64,000 nucleotides of DNA from Cellulomonas sp. Y8. GTDB lineage: Bacteria; Actinomycetota; Actinomycetes; Actinomycetales; Cellulomonadaceae. This document shows, one piece after another, positions 28,657-37,204 of the stretch. Position numbers and translations under genes: made by a program. Location of the stretch: contig NZ_CP041203.1 in the NCBI RefSeq assembly GCF_008033115.1, positions 1,364,001 to 1,428,000 on the forward strand, read 5' to 3'. Position 1 is the first letter of the stretch; the number at the start of each line of letters is the position of its first letter. The notes beneath the pieces were generated by a model. The model saw only the letters and a list, made by a program, of their open reading frames with translations. It made no database searches and was not told where the DNA came from.

Positions 28657-28670
28657 CTCAGCATGCTGAG
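28657..28670. promoter_or_regulatory. Palindrome CTCAGCATGCTGAG overlapping a -35
   Basis: Perfect 14-bp palindrome. A -10 TAGACT follows at 28678-28683, only 7 bases before the ATG at 28691, so the transcript should be leaderless and the palindrome would cover the -35. A repressor operator is likely. Confidence 0.5.
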
Positions 28671-28690
28671 GATCGCCTAGACTGGCGCAC

Positions 28691-29752
28691 ATGACCCGAC
28701 GGACCGCCTGGCTCACCCTCCGCGCGCTCGTGGGGCTCGCCCTGCTCGCCGCCCCCGCGTGGGTGCTGGCGACCGCCGGCGGGGCCGTGCCGCACCAGCA
28801 CTGGACGCTCGGCGCGCTGCTCGCGGTGAGCGCGCTCACCGGGGTCGCCCTGCTGGCCACGACGGCGCTGGCCCTGCTCCGCGAGCGGCGGCGCGCGACG
28901 GCACCTCCCCCCACGCCGTCGGCCGACGACCCGGTGCCGAGCGCCGCGCCCGGGGCGGCCCCGTCGTCCCGCGCCGAGCCCGTCGCCCGCCCCGGACCGG
29001 CACGCCCCCGCGGTCGCCGCGTGCTGCGCGCCACCGGCGCCGGGGTCGGGCTCGCGCTGCTCGCCGTGCTCGCCGCCGCGACCGCCTGGCTCCGCCCGTT
29101 CCCCGCCACCGACGCCGCGCTCGACGCCCTGCGCGGCGACGACGCCGTCGAGGTGCGGGAGTCGGCCGGCTGGTACGCGTTCGTCCCGCGCGACGCCGAG
29201 CCGACCACCGGGCTGGTGTACTCCCCCGGCGCGCGCGTCGACGTGCGCGCCACCGCCGCCGTGCTGCGGCCGCTCGCCGAGGAGGGCTACCTCGTCGTCG
29301 CGCTGAAGGAGCCGCTCGGCATCGCGCTGACCTCGCCGGGCCAGTCCGCGTCGGCGATGGCGGCGTTCGACGGGGTCGAGCGATGGGCGGTCGGCGGGCA
29401 CTCGCTCGGCGGGGTCGCGGCGTCGTCCTTCGCCGCCGCGCGCGACGACGAGGTCGACGGCCTGCTGCTGCACGCGTCCTACCCGCTGGGCGACATGTCG
29501 GACGCGGACCTCGTGGTCGCGTCCGCGTCCGGGTCCGAGGACGGGCTGACCACGCCGGCCGACGTCGACGCGTCGCGCGCCGACCTGCCCGCCGCGACGA
29601 CCTTCACCGAGGTCGACGGCGCGGTGCACGCGTTCTTCGCCGACTACGGCCCGCAGCCGGGCGACGGCACCCCGACGGTCCCGCGCGAGCGGGCGCAGGC
29701 CGAGATCGTCGCGGCGAGCACCGCGCTGCTCGACGAGGTCGCCGCGGGCTGA
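28691..29752 (+). CDS. Membrane-anchored alpha/beta hydrolase
   Basis: 353 residues. Two membrane helices near the N-terminus (about 10-28 and 40-62), a Pro/Ala-rich linker, a third helix at about 115-135, then an alpha/beta hydrolase domain with nucleophile elbow VGGHSLGGVAA and the catalytic His probably in EVDGAVHAFFADYG. The hydrolase part should face the outside. The ATG at 28691 is close to a -10 and appears leaderless. Substrate unknown; lipid or ester hydrolysis at the cell surface is plausible. Confidence 0.82.
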   Translation: MTRRTAWLTLRALVGLALLAAPAWVLATAGGAVPHQHWTLGALLAVSALTGVALLATTALALLRERRRATAPPPTPSADDPVPSAAPGAAPSSRAEPVARPGPARPRGRRVLRATGAGVGLALLAVLAAATAWLRPFPATDAALDALRGDDAVEVRESAGWYAFVPRDAEPTTGLVYSPGARVDVRATAAVLRPLAEEGYLVVALKEPLGIALTSPGQSASAMAAFDGVERWAVGGHSLGGVAASSFAAARDDEVDGLLLHASYPLGDMSDADLVVASASGSEDGLTTPADVDASRADLPAATTFTEVDGAVHAFFADYGPQPGDGTPTVPRERAQAEIVAASTALLDEVAAG

Positions 29753-29861
29753 CGGCGACCCGGCGACGAGCGACGCCTCCGGGAGCGCGGCTCCTGCGCC
29801 GATCGGGCGGTGCGCGCGGAAACTGCCTGTGGACGAACGCGGCCGCGCTAGCGTCGTGCGG

Positions 29862-30443
29862 GTGAGCGCCGCCCTCCGGACCGCAGTCGCCGTGGCCCTC
29901 GCCCTGCCCGCTGCCGCACTGGGCGGCGGTGCCGCGGCCGTGGCGCACTACGTGCTCGTGCAGCCGAGCGACGGCGAGCTGCTCGCCGTGGCCGCCGAGG
30001 TCACGCCGGACGGGTTCGCCGTGCTGGAGCCGCCGTTCGTCGACGGCGCGTGGGCGCCGGCGTTCTCCCGCGGCCACGTCTTCAGCCGGGCGCAGGCGGA
30101 CACCGCACCCGACGTCGACGCGCTCGTCGCGTCCCTGACCGACGCCGGGTGGGAGCCCCCCACGGTCGAGCAGACCGCTGCGGGCACGGACGTGCGCGCC
30201 CGACGTGGAGGCGCCGTGGTCTCGGTGGCCCTCGAGCCCCGGCCGGCGGGCCTCGGCACGAACCTGGGTGTGAGCGTGTGGCGCGGCGAGCAGACGCCGT
30301 CCTACCCGGCGCTGGTCGGCGGAGGGATCGCGGTCGGCGTGGCCGGCGGGGCGGTCGCCGGCGCCCGGCTCGGAGGGCGGTTGCGCACGCGCCGGCAGCG
30401 CGAGTACGTCAGGTGGCGTCGCCGCACGTACGGCGAGGGCTGA
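29862..30443 (+). CDS. Hypothetical membrane protein
   Basis: 193 residues from GTG at 29862, which lies 8 bases after TAGCGT and so is probably leaderless. An N-terminal membrane helix (LRTAVAVALALPAAALGGG), an extracytoplasmic domain of about 110 residues, a second helix (LVGGGIAVGVAGGAVAG) and a very basic cytoplasmic tail (RLRTRRQREYVRWRRR). No recognisable family. It converges on the CDF transporter gene. Confidence 0.7.
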   Translation: MSAALRTAVAVALALPAAALGGGAAAVAHYVLVQPSDGELLAVAAEVTPDGFAVLEPPFVDGAWAPAFSRGHVFSRAQADTAPDVDALVASLTDAGWEPPTVEQTAAGTDVRARRGGAVVSVALEPRPAGLGTNLGVSVWRGEQTPSYPALVGGGIAVGVAGGAVAGARLGGRLRTRRQREYVRWRRRTYGEG

Positions 30444-30486
30444 CCGCCGACCGCACCTCAGCGGAGGACCTCGACCTCGACGGCCC

Positions 30487-31164
30487 TCAGCAGCAGTCGT
30501 CGTCCTCGGCCCGGGCGTCCCCACCGACCAGGTCCGCCAGCGGCGTGCCGCACGCGTCGCCGCGCCAGGCCTCGACGCCCTCGCGCACCGCGAAGCCGGC
30601 GATCACCAGCGCCGCCACCGGGTCCGCCCACCACCAGCCGAGCGTGCCGTTCAGCAGCAGCCCGACGAGCAGCACCGCCGACAGGTACGAGCAGATCAGC
30701 GTCTGCTTCGAGTCGGCCACCGCCGACGCCGACCCGAGCTCCCGGCCGGTACGCCGCTCGAACCAGGACAGCCCCGGCATGACGGCCAGGCTGACGGCCG
30801 CGAGCACGACCCCGACCGTCGAGCGCTCCGGCTCCCCCGCCCCCAGGAGCGCGCGGGCGGCGTCGACCGCGACGAACGCCGAGAGCCCGAAGAACGACAC
30901 CGCGATCGCCCGCATCGCCGCCCGTTCGCGGGTCTCCGGGTCACGCGCCGCGAACTGCCAGGCGACGGCGGCGGCGGACAGCACCTCGACCACCGAGTCC
31001 AGCCCGAACGCCACCAGCGCCGCCGACGACGCGGCCCGGCCTGCCGCCAGCGCGACCACGGCCTCGACCACGTTGTAGGCGATCGTCGCGGCGACGACCA
31101 GGCGGATGCGCCGCTGCAGCACGGCGCGGCGGTCGGGGCCGAGGGACGGGGCGGCGGCGGTCAC
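30487..31164 (-). CDS. Cation diffusion facilitator without cytoplasmic domain (pair 1)
   Basis: 225 residues, six membrane helices, of the cation-efflux superfamily but ending soon after the last helix, so it lacks the usual C-terminal metal-binding domain. Candidate metal-site residues are in FGLDSVVE (helix 2) and ADSKQTL (helix 5). It ends in the acidic/Cys tail DDDCC, which could bind metal. GTG at 31164 overlaps the ArsR stop (GTGA), so the two are coupled. Probably exports a divalent metal under control of the ArsR partner. Confidence 0.85.
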   Translation of the reverse strand: MTAAAPSLGPDRRAVLQRRIRLVVAATIAYNVVEAVVALAAGRAASSAALVAFGLDSVVEVLSAAAVAWQFAARDPETRERAAMRAIAVSFFGLSAFVAVDAARALLGAGEPERSTVGVVLAAVSLAVMPGLSWFERRTGRELGSASAVADSKQTLICSYLSAVLLVGLLLNGTLGWWWADPVAALVIAGFAVREGVEAWRGDACGTPLADLVGGDARAEDDDCC

Positions 31165-31490
31165 GCGCACGCGCAGTCGGGGCCGCAGCAGCCGGGGTCG
31201 ACGGCGACGACGAGCGCGAGCAGGTCGCCGAGCGCCGGCGCCAGGTGGCCGTCGGCGAGCCGGTACCAGACCCTCCGACCGTCCGGGATCGCCTCGACGA
31301 GCCCGCACCCGCGCAGGCAGGCGAGCTGGTTCGACATGACCTGGCGGGACACGCCGAGCGCGTCGGCGAGGTCGGACGGGTACGCGGGGGCCTCGCGCAG
31401 CGCGAGCAGGATCCGCGCGCGGGTCTCGTCGGACAGCGCGTGGCCCAGCCGCGCGAGGGCGGCCGTGTGCGTGAGCGTCACCGTCTCCAT
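31161..31490 (-). CDS. ArsR/SmtB-family metal-responsive repressor (pair 1)
   Basis: 109 residues: winged helix with ALSDETRARILLALREAP, LADALGVSRQVMSNQLACLRGCGLV and WYRLADG. The C-terminal tail CCGPDCAC carries four Cys, and two more Cys lie in the recognition region (LACLRGCG), giving a thiol-rich metal site of the CmtR/CadC kind; Cd, Pb or Zn are likely. ATG at 31490 lies 7 bases after TACTGT, so the mRNA is probably leaderless. A GTATC-GCGG-GATAC palindrome at 31515-31528 is the likely operator. Confidence 0.9.
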   Translation of the reverse strand: METVTLTHTAALARLGHALSDETRARILLALREAPAYPSDLADALGVSRQVMSNQLACLRGCGLVEAIPDGRRVWYRLADGHLAPALGDLLALVVAVDPGCCGPDCACA

Positions 31491-31514
31491 GATCACGACA
31501 GTACAGCGAAACGT

Positions 31515-31528
31515 GTATCGCGGGATAC
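31515..31528. promoter_or_regulatory. Candidate ArsR operator GTATC-N4-GATAC
   Basis: Perfect inverted repeat upstream of the arsR-CDF pair and between it and the divergent gene at 31573. Confidence 0.45.
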
Positions 31529-31572
31529 GGTCCGCCGTGCGCCGGCCGCGGGGCGTGCCTACGGTGCGGCGC

Positions 31573-32796
31573 ATGGCCGACCGCGAGCACGACCTGGTCC
31601 TGCTGGGCGCGACGAGCTTCGTCGGGGCGCTGACCGCCGAGCACCTCGCCCGCGCCGCGCCGCCCTCCGCCCGGATCGCGCTGGCGGGCCGGGACCCGGA
31701 GCGGCTGGCCGCGGTGCGCCGCCGGCTGCCCGCACGCGCCGCGGACTGGCCGCTCGTCGTCGTCGACGTCACGGACGCACCTGCGCTGCGCCGGGCGGCC
31801 GGGTCGGCCACCGCCCTCGCCTCCACCGTCGGCCCCTACGGGCGCCACGGCCTGCCGGTCGTCGAGGCCTGCGCGACCGCGGGGACCCACTACGCCGACC
31901 TCAGCGGGGAGCTCGCGTTCGTGCGGGTGGCGGTCGACGCGGCGGACGCGCGGGCGCGGACCACCGGCGCGCGGCTGGTGCACGCGTGCGGCTACGACTC
32001 GATCCCGTCCGACCTCGGGGTGCACCTGCTGCACCGGGCCGCGGTGGCGGCGGGCGAGGCGGGCGGGCTCGGCGACGTGCAGGCGCTGGTCGCGGCGCGC
32101 GGGGGCGTGTCCGGCGGCACCGTGGCCTCCCTGCTCGGGGAGGCGGAGGCGGTGCGGACCGACCCGCGGGTCCGTCGGCTGCACGCGGACCCGCACGCCC
32201 TGTCCCCCGACCCCGCAGCCGAGCCCGGCACGCCGCAGCCGCGGCTGCTGGTGCCCCCGCACCGGGTCGCCGGGCGGTGGGCGGCGCCGTCGGTGATGGC
32301 GCCGTTCGACGCGCACGTGGTCCGGCGGTCGAACGCGCTGACGGGCTGGGCCTACGGCCGCGGGCTGCGGTACGCCGAGCACCTCGACGCCGGCCGGGGC
32401 CCCGCCGGGCTGCTGCGCGCCGTCGCGCTCACCGGGGCGACCGCACTGGGCGCGGCCGCGCTCGCGCTGCCGCCGACCCGGGCGCTGGTCGAGCGCGCGC
32501 TGCCCGCCGCCGGGGACGGCCCGGACGCCGCGACCCGGGAGGCGGGCTGGTTCCGGCACCGGTTCCTCGCGACCTCCGCGTCCGGGCGGCGGTACGCGGC
32601 GCGGGTGCAGGCGTCCGGCGACCCCGGCTACGCGGCGACCGCGGTGATGCTGGGCGAGGCCGCGCTCGCGCTGGCGCTCGACGGGGCGGCGCTCCCCGAC
32701 CGCGCGGGGTCGCTCACCCCGGCGACCGCGCTGGGCGACGTCCTGGTCGACCGTCTCCGCACCCAGGGCTTCGACCTGGACGCGGTCCCGGCCTGA
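31573..32796 (+). CDS. Saccharopine-dehydrogenase-like / trans-acting enoyl reductase family protein
   Basis: 407 residues. An N-terminal Rossmann fold (LVLLGATSFVGALTAEHLA; ALAGRDPERL) is followed by GPYGRHGLPVVEACATAGTHYADLSGE and HACGYDSIPSDLGV, hallmarks of the actinobacterial group annotated as saccharopine dehydrogenase or trans-acting enoyl reductase. A hydrophobic stretch at about 290-310 (AVALTGATALGAAALAL) may bind membrane or lipid. ATG at 31573 is 8 bases after TACGGT, probably leaderless. Reduction of a lipid or polyketide double bond is the family-based guess. Confidence 0.85.
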   Translation: MADREHDLVLLGATSFVGALTAEHLARAAPPSARIALAGRDPERLAAVRRRLPARAADWPLVVVDVTDAPALRRAAGSATALASTVGPYGRHGLPVVEACATAGTHYADLSGELAFVRVAVDAADARARTTGARLVHACGYDSIPSDLGVHLLHRAAVAAGEAGGLGDVQALVAARGGVSGGTVASLLGEAEAVRTDPRVRRLHADPHALSPDPAAEPGTPQPRLLVPPHRVAGRWAAPSVMAPFDAHVVRRSNALTGWAYGRGLRYAEHLDAGRGPAGLLRAVALTGATALGAAALALPPTRALVERALPAAGDGPDAATREAGWFRHRFLATSASGRRYAARVQASGDPGYAATAVMLGEAALALALDGAALPDRAGSLTPATALGDVLVDRLRTQGFDLDAVPA

Positions 32797-32898
32797 CGTG
32801 CGCGCCGACCGCGCACCGCGCGTGCGGCAGGTGCGGGGTCCGGAGCCCCGGGACCCCGCGCCTGCTGCGAGCCCGGCGGGAGCAGCCGCGGCGGTGCG

Positions 32899-33531
32899 TC
32901 AGCGCGCCGCGAGCGCCCGGCCCGCGGCCGTCGCCGCCGCCTCGGCCTCCTTGCGCATGAGCGCGGCCGGCTCGGCCAGCGCGTCCATCGCCGGGTTCAC
33001 GCCGACGAGGGTCAGCTCGCGCTCGATGACGGTGAGGTCGGCGCCCCACACCTCGCCGACGATCCGGCGCAGGTAGTCGATGCTGTGGTCCCAGCCGTGC
33101 TTCGGGGTGCCCGGGCCGTAGCCGCCGCCGCGGGTCACGATGAGCACGACCGGCTTGCCCGCCAGGTAGGCGTCGCCCGGGGTGCCGCCGGCGATGGCCA
33201 GGTCGATCCAGGTCTTCACGTGCTGCGAGACGCCCCAGTTGTAGAGCGGCAGCGCGAGCACGGCGGCGTCGGCCGCGCGGAGCTCGTCGGCCACCTCGAC
33301 CGCCAGCGCCACGGCGGCGGCCTGCTCGGGGGTCCGCTGCTCGGCGGGCGTCCAGCCCGCGCCGACGGCCGTGGCCCACGCGTCGGCGGGCAGCGGCTGC
33401 TCGCCGAGGTGCCGGCGGACGACGGTCTCGTCGGGGCGCGCGGCCGCGAGCTCGGCGGTGACGAGGTCGGCGAGCGCGGTGCTCGCGGAGTGCGCGCCCT
33501 GGATGGAGGCGTCGATGCGCAGCACGGTCAT
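32899..33531 (-). CDS. azoR: FMN-dependent NADH azoreductase / quinone reductase
   Basis: 210-residue flavodoxin-like enzyme: N-terminal phosphate loop region LRIDASIQGAHSASTALAD, FMN-binding PLYNWGVSQHVKTWIDL, and TRGGGYGPGTPKHGWD. It reduces azo dyes and quinones by two electrons using NAD(P)H, protecting from electrophiles. ATG at 33531 follows GGGAG by 4 bases. It is divergent from a MarR regulator; two identical TTGAATGTTCAA operators lie between, so it is probably derepressed by quinones or similar inducers. Confidence 0.92.
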   Translation of the reverse strand: MTVLRIDASIQGAHSASTALADLVTAELAAARPDETVVRRHLGEQPLPADAWATAVGAGWTPAEQRTPEQAAAVALAVEVADELRAADAAVLALPLYNWGVSQHVKTWIDLAIAGGTPGDAYLAGKPVVLIVTRGGGYGPGTPKHGWDHSIDYLRRIVGEVWGADLTVIERELTLVGVNPAMDALAEPAALMRKEAEAAATAAGRALAAR

Positions 33532-33573
33532 GGGGACTCCCGGGAGGACGGCGCCGCGGACCCGCGACGCGAG

Positions 33574-33587
33574 GTTGAATGTTCAAC
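33574..33587. promoter_or_regulatory. MarR operator 1 (GTTGAA-TG-TTCAAC)
   Basis: Perfect 6-bp arms around TG, on the azoR side of the divergent region. Confidence 0.65.
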
Positions 33588-33609
33588 ACGCACCCTAGGC
33601 ACCCAGGTG

Positions 33610-33621
33610 TTGAATGTTCAA
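33610..33621. promoter_or_regulatory. MarR operator 2 (TTGAA-TG-TTCAA)
   Basis: Second copy of the same palindrome, 35 bp further on, lying in the spacer between the marR -35 region and its -10 TAGGAT (33628-33633). Binding would repress marR itself. Confidence 0.65.
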
Positions 33622-33640
33622 GTCCGGTAGGATCGTCGGC

Positions 33641-34216
33641 ATGAGCCAGCGGGTCGACGACGCCACGCCCTGGCTCCCCGACGCCCAGGTCGAGGACTGG
33701 AAGGCCGTCGTCGCGCTGCTGACGACGCTGCCCGCGGCGCTCGACGCGCAGCTCAAGCGGGACGCCGGGATGAACCTCTACGAGTACAACGTGCTGGTCG
33801 CGCTGTCCGAGCGGCCGCACGGCGAGATCCCGATGAGCGACCTCGCGCGCCTCACGCAGAGCTCCCCGTCCCGGCTGTCGCACGCGGTCGCGCGGCTCGA
33901 GCAGGCCGGCTGGGTCACGCGCGGCTCGTGCGTGGCCGCCGGCAAGCGCACCAGCGCCCGGCTCACCGAGGGCGGCGAGGACCAGCTCCGCCGCGCGGCG
34001 CCTGGGCACGTCCGGGAGGTGCGCCGCCTCGTCGTCGACGCGCTCGGCCCGGACCGGATGGCAGCGCTCGGCGACGCCGCCCTGACCGTCGTGCGGCACG
34101 CCGCGCCCGACGTCGCCGAGCTGCTGCCCGCCTGCACCGCGGTCGACACGACCGCCTCGGCCGCCTGCGCCGCGGCCGCCGACCTCGACGCGCCGACCGC
34201 GGCGCGGGGCACCTAG
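33641..34216 (+). CDS. MarR-family transcriptional regulator
   Basis: 191 residues. MarR winged helix: YEYNVLVALSERPHGEIPMSDLARLTQSSPSRLSHAVARLEQAGWVTR, wing with KRTSARLTEGG. The C-terminus extends about 50 residues beyond the usual fold with an Ala-rich tail. ATG at 33641 lies 7 bases after TAGGAT, so probably leaderless. It probably represses itself and azoR through the two TTGAATGTTCAA sites. Confidence 0.92.
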   Translation: MSQRVDDATPWLPDAQVEDWKAVVALLTTLPAALDAQLKRDAGMNLYEYNVLVALSERPHGEIPMSDLARLTQSSPSRLSHAVARLEQAGWVTRGSCVAAGKRTSARLTEGGEDQLRRAAPGHVREVRRLVVDALGPDRMAALGDAALTVVRHAAPDVAELLPACTAVDTTASAACAAAADLDAPTAARGT

Positions 34217-34339
34217 CCGCCCACGCGGCCGGGGCCGTCGACCGCGCCGGACGCCCACCGAGCCCGTCGCACCCCCCGTGCTAGGTTGCGCCGCGCGCGA
34301 CCCCGGGCGGGGCCCCGCACCCCGGGAGGAACCAGCCGC

Positions 34340-34834
34340 ATGACCACCACGTCCGACGCGTCGTACACGCTCGAGTCCGTCGACTGGGCCGACCCGCGCG
34401 CCGCCGGCCTGCGCGACGCCATGGACGCCGAGATGGGCGCGCGCTACGCGTCGGCCGGCCCGATGAGCGCCGCGGCGCACGCCGCCCTCACCGTCGACCC
34501 GGCCGCCGTCCGGCACGTCGTGCTCGCCGTCGACCACGACGGCACCCCGATCGGCCACGCGGCCCTGCGGGACCACGGCGGCGAGTGGGAGGTCAAGCGC
34601 GTCGTCGTCGCGGCCGGGCAACGCGGCCGGGGGGTGGGGCGCGCGATCATGTCCGAGGTCGAGCGGGTCGCCCGCGCCGCGGGCGCCGACCGCGTGATCC
34701 TGCAGACGGGCGACCGCCAGCCCGAGGCCGAGGCGCTGTACGCCGCGCTGGGCTGGACCCGGATCCCCACCTACCCGCCGTACGACACCGCGCTGCCGCT
34801 GCAGTCCCGGTGCTACGAGAAGCGACTGGCCTGA
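34340..34834 (+). CDS. GNAT-family N-acetyltransferase
   Basis: 164 residues, GNAT fold with the acetyl-CoA loop VAAGQRGRGVGRAIM and late motif EAEALYAALGWTRIPTYPPY. ATG at 34340 follows GGAGGA by about 10 bases. Substrate unknown; no informative neighbour. Confidence 0.9.
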   Translation: MTTTSDASYTLESVDWADPRAAGLRDAMDAEMGARYASAGPMSAAAHAALTVDPAAVRHVVLAVDHDGTPIGHAALRDHGGEWEVKRVVVAAGQRGRGVGRAIMSEVERVARAAGADRVILQTGDRQPEAEALYAALGWTRIPTYPPYDTALPLQSRCYEKRLA

Positions 34835-34916
34835 CCCACCCGGCCGCTCCGGGGGCGCCCGGACGCCTGGCACCACCCGGGCCCGACCCCGCTCTGATCG
34901 CCGCGCCGGCCTGACG

Positions 34917-34967
34917 GTGGAAGGTTGTGACCAACACGCCGTCGGCGTGTCCGTCACCACCTTCCAC
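34917..34967. repeat. Palindromic repeat, family 2 (copy 3, diverged)
   Basis: 24-bp arms (GTGGAAGGTTGTGACC... and its complement) around a 3-base centre with three mismatches. Shares GTGGAAGGTT, ACACGCC and the 3-base centre with copies 1 and 2. It ends 33 bases before the GH30 start. Confidence 0.7.
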
Positions 34968-35000
34968 TCTCGCGGAGGGGTCGATCCCAGGGGGGCGACG

Positions 35001-37049
35001 ATGTCGGAGCGACCCACGGGGCACGGGTCCCGGCGGCGCACGCGGCGCGCGCTCCTGGTCGCCGCGGCGCTGGTGGCCGCTCTGGCCGTCGCGGTGCCGC
35101 TGCTGCTGACCCGGACCGGGGGCGACCGCTCCCCCGACGGCGGCGCCTCGCCCGCCGCCCGGGTCGCCGAGGTGTGGACCACGACCGCCGACGGTGCGCT
35201 CCGGGTCGAGCGCACCGCGACGGTCGACCCGGCCCCCTCAGGCACGCCGGACCCCGGCACCCCCACGATCACCGTCGACGACCACGGCCCCGGCGACCCC
35301 GGCCCCGAGGTCACCGGTTTCGGCGCGGCACTCACCCTGTCCTCGGCGTCGCTCCTGCTCGCCATGCCCGAGGACGACCGCCGCGCGCTGCTCACCGAGC
35401 TGTTCGACCCCGCCGGCCCGGTGCGGCTGTCGGTCGTCCGGGTCGCGCTCGGCGGCTCCGACTTCGTCCCCGGACCCGGCCCCGCGACCACCTACGACGA
35501 CCTCCCGCCCGGCGAGACCGACTGGGACCTCGAGCGGTTCAGCAGCGCGGGCGACGAGCCGGTGCGCGCGCTGCTCCGCGAGATCCGGGTGCTGGCACCG
35601 GACCTGACGGTGATCGCGTCGCCGTGGAGCCCGCCGGCCTGGCTGAAGACCTCGGGCAGCCTCGAGGGGGGTCGGCTGCTCGACGACGACCGCGCGTACG
35701 CGACCTACGCCGCGTACCTGGTGCGGGCCCTGCAGGAGTGGGCGGCGGCCGGGGTGCCGGTCGACGCGCTCACGGTGCAGAACGAGCCGCAGGCCCGGCA
35801 CCCCGACGGCTACCCCGGGACGGACCTGCCGGCCGCCGACGAGGTGCGGCTGCTCGACGCGCTGGGCCCGGCGCTGGCGGACGCGGGCCTCGACCCGGCG
35901 GTGCTGGCGTACGACCACAACTGGGCGCTGCACCCGGCCGACGCGGCGTCGACGCCGGAGGGCGCGGACCCCGAGGCCGACTACCCGCTGCGCGTGCTGC
36001 GGAGCGACGCCGTGCGCCGGGTCGCCGGCGTCGCCTTCCACTGCTACTCCGGCGACGCGTCGGCCCAGGACGCGGTCCGGGACGAGTTCCCGGACGCGGC
36101 GATCTGGGTCACGGAGTGCTCGGGATCGCACGCCCCGGGCACCCCGCCCGAGCGGGTGTTCGCGGACACCCTCACCTGGCAGTCCCGGAACCTGCTGGTG
36201 GCCTCGCTCGCGCACGGGGCGTCGGCGGTGCTCACCTGGAACCTCGCGCTCGACCCCGACGGCGGGCCGCACGTCGGCGGCTGCGGCACCTGCACCGGGG
36301 TGGTCACCGTCGACGGGGCGGAGGCGACGCCGAACGCGGAGCACGACGTGCTCGCCCACGCCGGACGCTTCCTGCCGCGCGGCTCGACCCGGGTCGGCTC
36401 GACGTCGACCGCCGGCGACGCCGTGGCGCAGGTGGCGCTCCGGACCCCGGCCGGGGCGACGGTCCTGCTCGTGGCGCACGACGGCGACGGCGAGGCCACC
36501 GTCGCCGTCCTGGACGGCGGGGACCGCTACCCCGTGCGCCTCCCGCCGCGCTCGCTGAGCACGGTCCTCGTCGGCGCCGCGGACGCCCGCGCGGTCGCCG
36601 GCCCCGGGGGCGCCCGCACCCCCGCGCTCCCCGCCGAGCCGGACCTCTCGGGCGCCACCGCCACCGCCGACCCGGCCGGCCCCGACGACCCGTGCTGCAC
36701 CGCCGACGTCGCCGCGCGGGCGGTCGACGGCGACCCCACCACCCGGTGGTCCACCGGCCGTCCGCAGCGCCCCGGCGACACGCTGGAGGTCGACCTCGGC
36801 CGCGCGGTCGCGGTCCGCGCCGTCGTCCTCGACGCCGGCGCGGGGAGCGGGGGCGACTGGCCCCGCGGCTACGAGGTGCTCGCCAGCGCGGACGGCGCGT
36901 CCTGGACCGTCGCCGCCCCCACCCGCGCGGGGGCCGGTCAGGTCGCGGCCGCCGCGCTCGACGGCACCGGGGTGCGGTACCTGCGCGTCCGGCTGACCGC
37001 CGACGCCGACCCGTGGTGGAGCGTCGCCGAGCTCCGCGTCCTGGCGTGA
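35001..37049 (+). CDS. Secreted glycoside hydrolase family 30 with F5/8 type C (CBM32-like) domain
   Basis: 682 residues. A basic N-terminus and hydrophobic segment (about 15-36) form a signal peptide or anchor. The GH30 barrel (about 90-430) has IASPWSPPAWLKTSG, the acid/base Glu in VQNEPQ and the nucleophile Glu in WVTECSG; a beta domain follows. The last 140 residues form a discoidin/F5-8C-like domain (RAVDGDPTTRWSTGRPQRPGDTLEVDLG). GH30 covers beta-glucosylceramidase, beta-1,6-glucanase, xylanase and fucosidase/galactanase activities; the sequence does not decide. Four Cys sit in GGCGTCTG and CCTAD pairs. ATG at 35001 follows a G-rich ribosome site. Confidence 0.88.
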   Translation: MSERPTGHGSRRRTRRALLVAAALVAALAVAVPLLLTRTGGDRSPDGGASPAARVAEVWTTTADGALRVERTATVDPAPSGTPDPGTPTITVDDHGPGDPGPEVTGFGAALTLSSASLLLAMPEDDRRALLTELFDPAGPVRLSVVRVALGGSDFVPGPGPATTYDDLPPGETDWDLERFSSAGDEPVRALLREIRVLAPDLTVIASPWSPPAWLKTSGSLEGGRLLDDDRAYATYAAYLVRALQEWAAAGVPVDALTVQNEPQARHPDGYPGTDLPAADEVRLLDALGPALADAGLDPAVLAYDHNWALHPADAASTPEGADPEADYPLRVLRSDAVRRVAGVAFHCYSGDASAQDAVRDEFPDAAIWVTECSGSHAPGTPPERVFADTLTWQSRNLLVASLAHGASAVLTWNLALDPDGGPHVGGCGTCTGVVTVDGAEATPNAEHDVLAHAGRFLPRGSTRVGSTSTAGDAVAQVALRTPAGATVLLVAHDGDGEATVAVLDGGDRYPVRLPPRSLSTVLVGAADARAVAGPGGARTPALPAEPDLSGATATADPAGPDDPCCTADVAARAVDGDPTTRWSTGRPQRPGDTLEVDLGRAVAVRAVVLDAGAGSGGDWPRGYEVLASADGASWTVAAPTRAGAGQVAAAALDGTGVRYLRVRLTADADPWWSVAELRVLA

Positions 37050-37129
37050 GGGGTGCCGGTGCTCCGATCGGGTGAACGGCCGCACGCTGCCCCGCGGGAC
37101 GACGCACCCTCGGGACGTTCGTCCCATTG

Positions 37130-37147
37130 AACCCCACATGTGGGGTT
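37130..37147. promoter_or_regulatory. NrdR box 1 upstream of nrdD
   Basis: Perfect 18-bp palindrome AACCCCACATGTGGGGTT. Its centre is 32 bp from that of box 2, the three-turn spacing expected for paired NrdR boxes. It reaches the -35 (TTGCGA). Confidence 0.65.
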
Positions 37148-37161
37148 GCGAGGCTGGGCGA

Positions 37162-37179
37162 GGCACTACATCTAGTGCC
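37162..37179. promoter_or_regulatory. NrdR box 2 upstream of nrdD
   Basis: GGCACTACATCTAGTGCC, close to the NrdR consensus (ACACTATATATAGTGT). It covers the candidate -10 (CATCTA, 17 bases after TTGCGA), so NrdR binding would repress nrdDG. Confidence 0.75.
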
Positions 37180-37204
37180 GTGAGCAGATCGGGAGTGGAT
37201 ACGC

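Noticed and set aside
34923..34931. GGTTGTGAC as a further LytTR box
   Set aside because: It is part of the family 2 palindrome and has no partner box 21 bp away.
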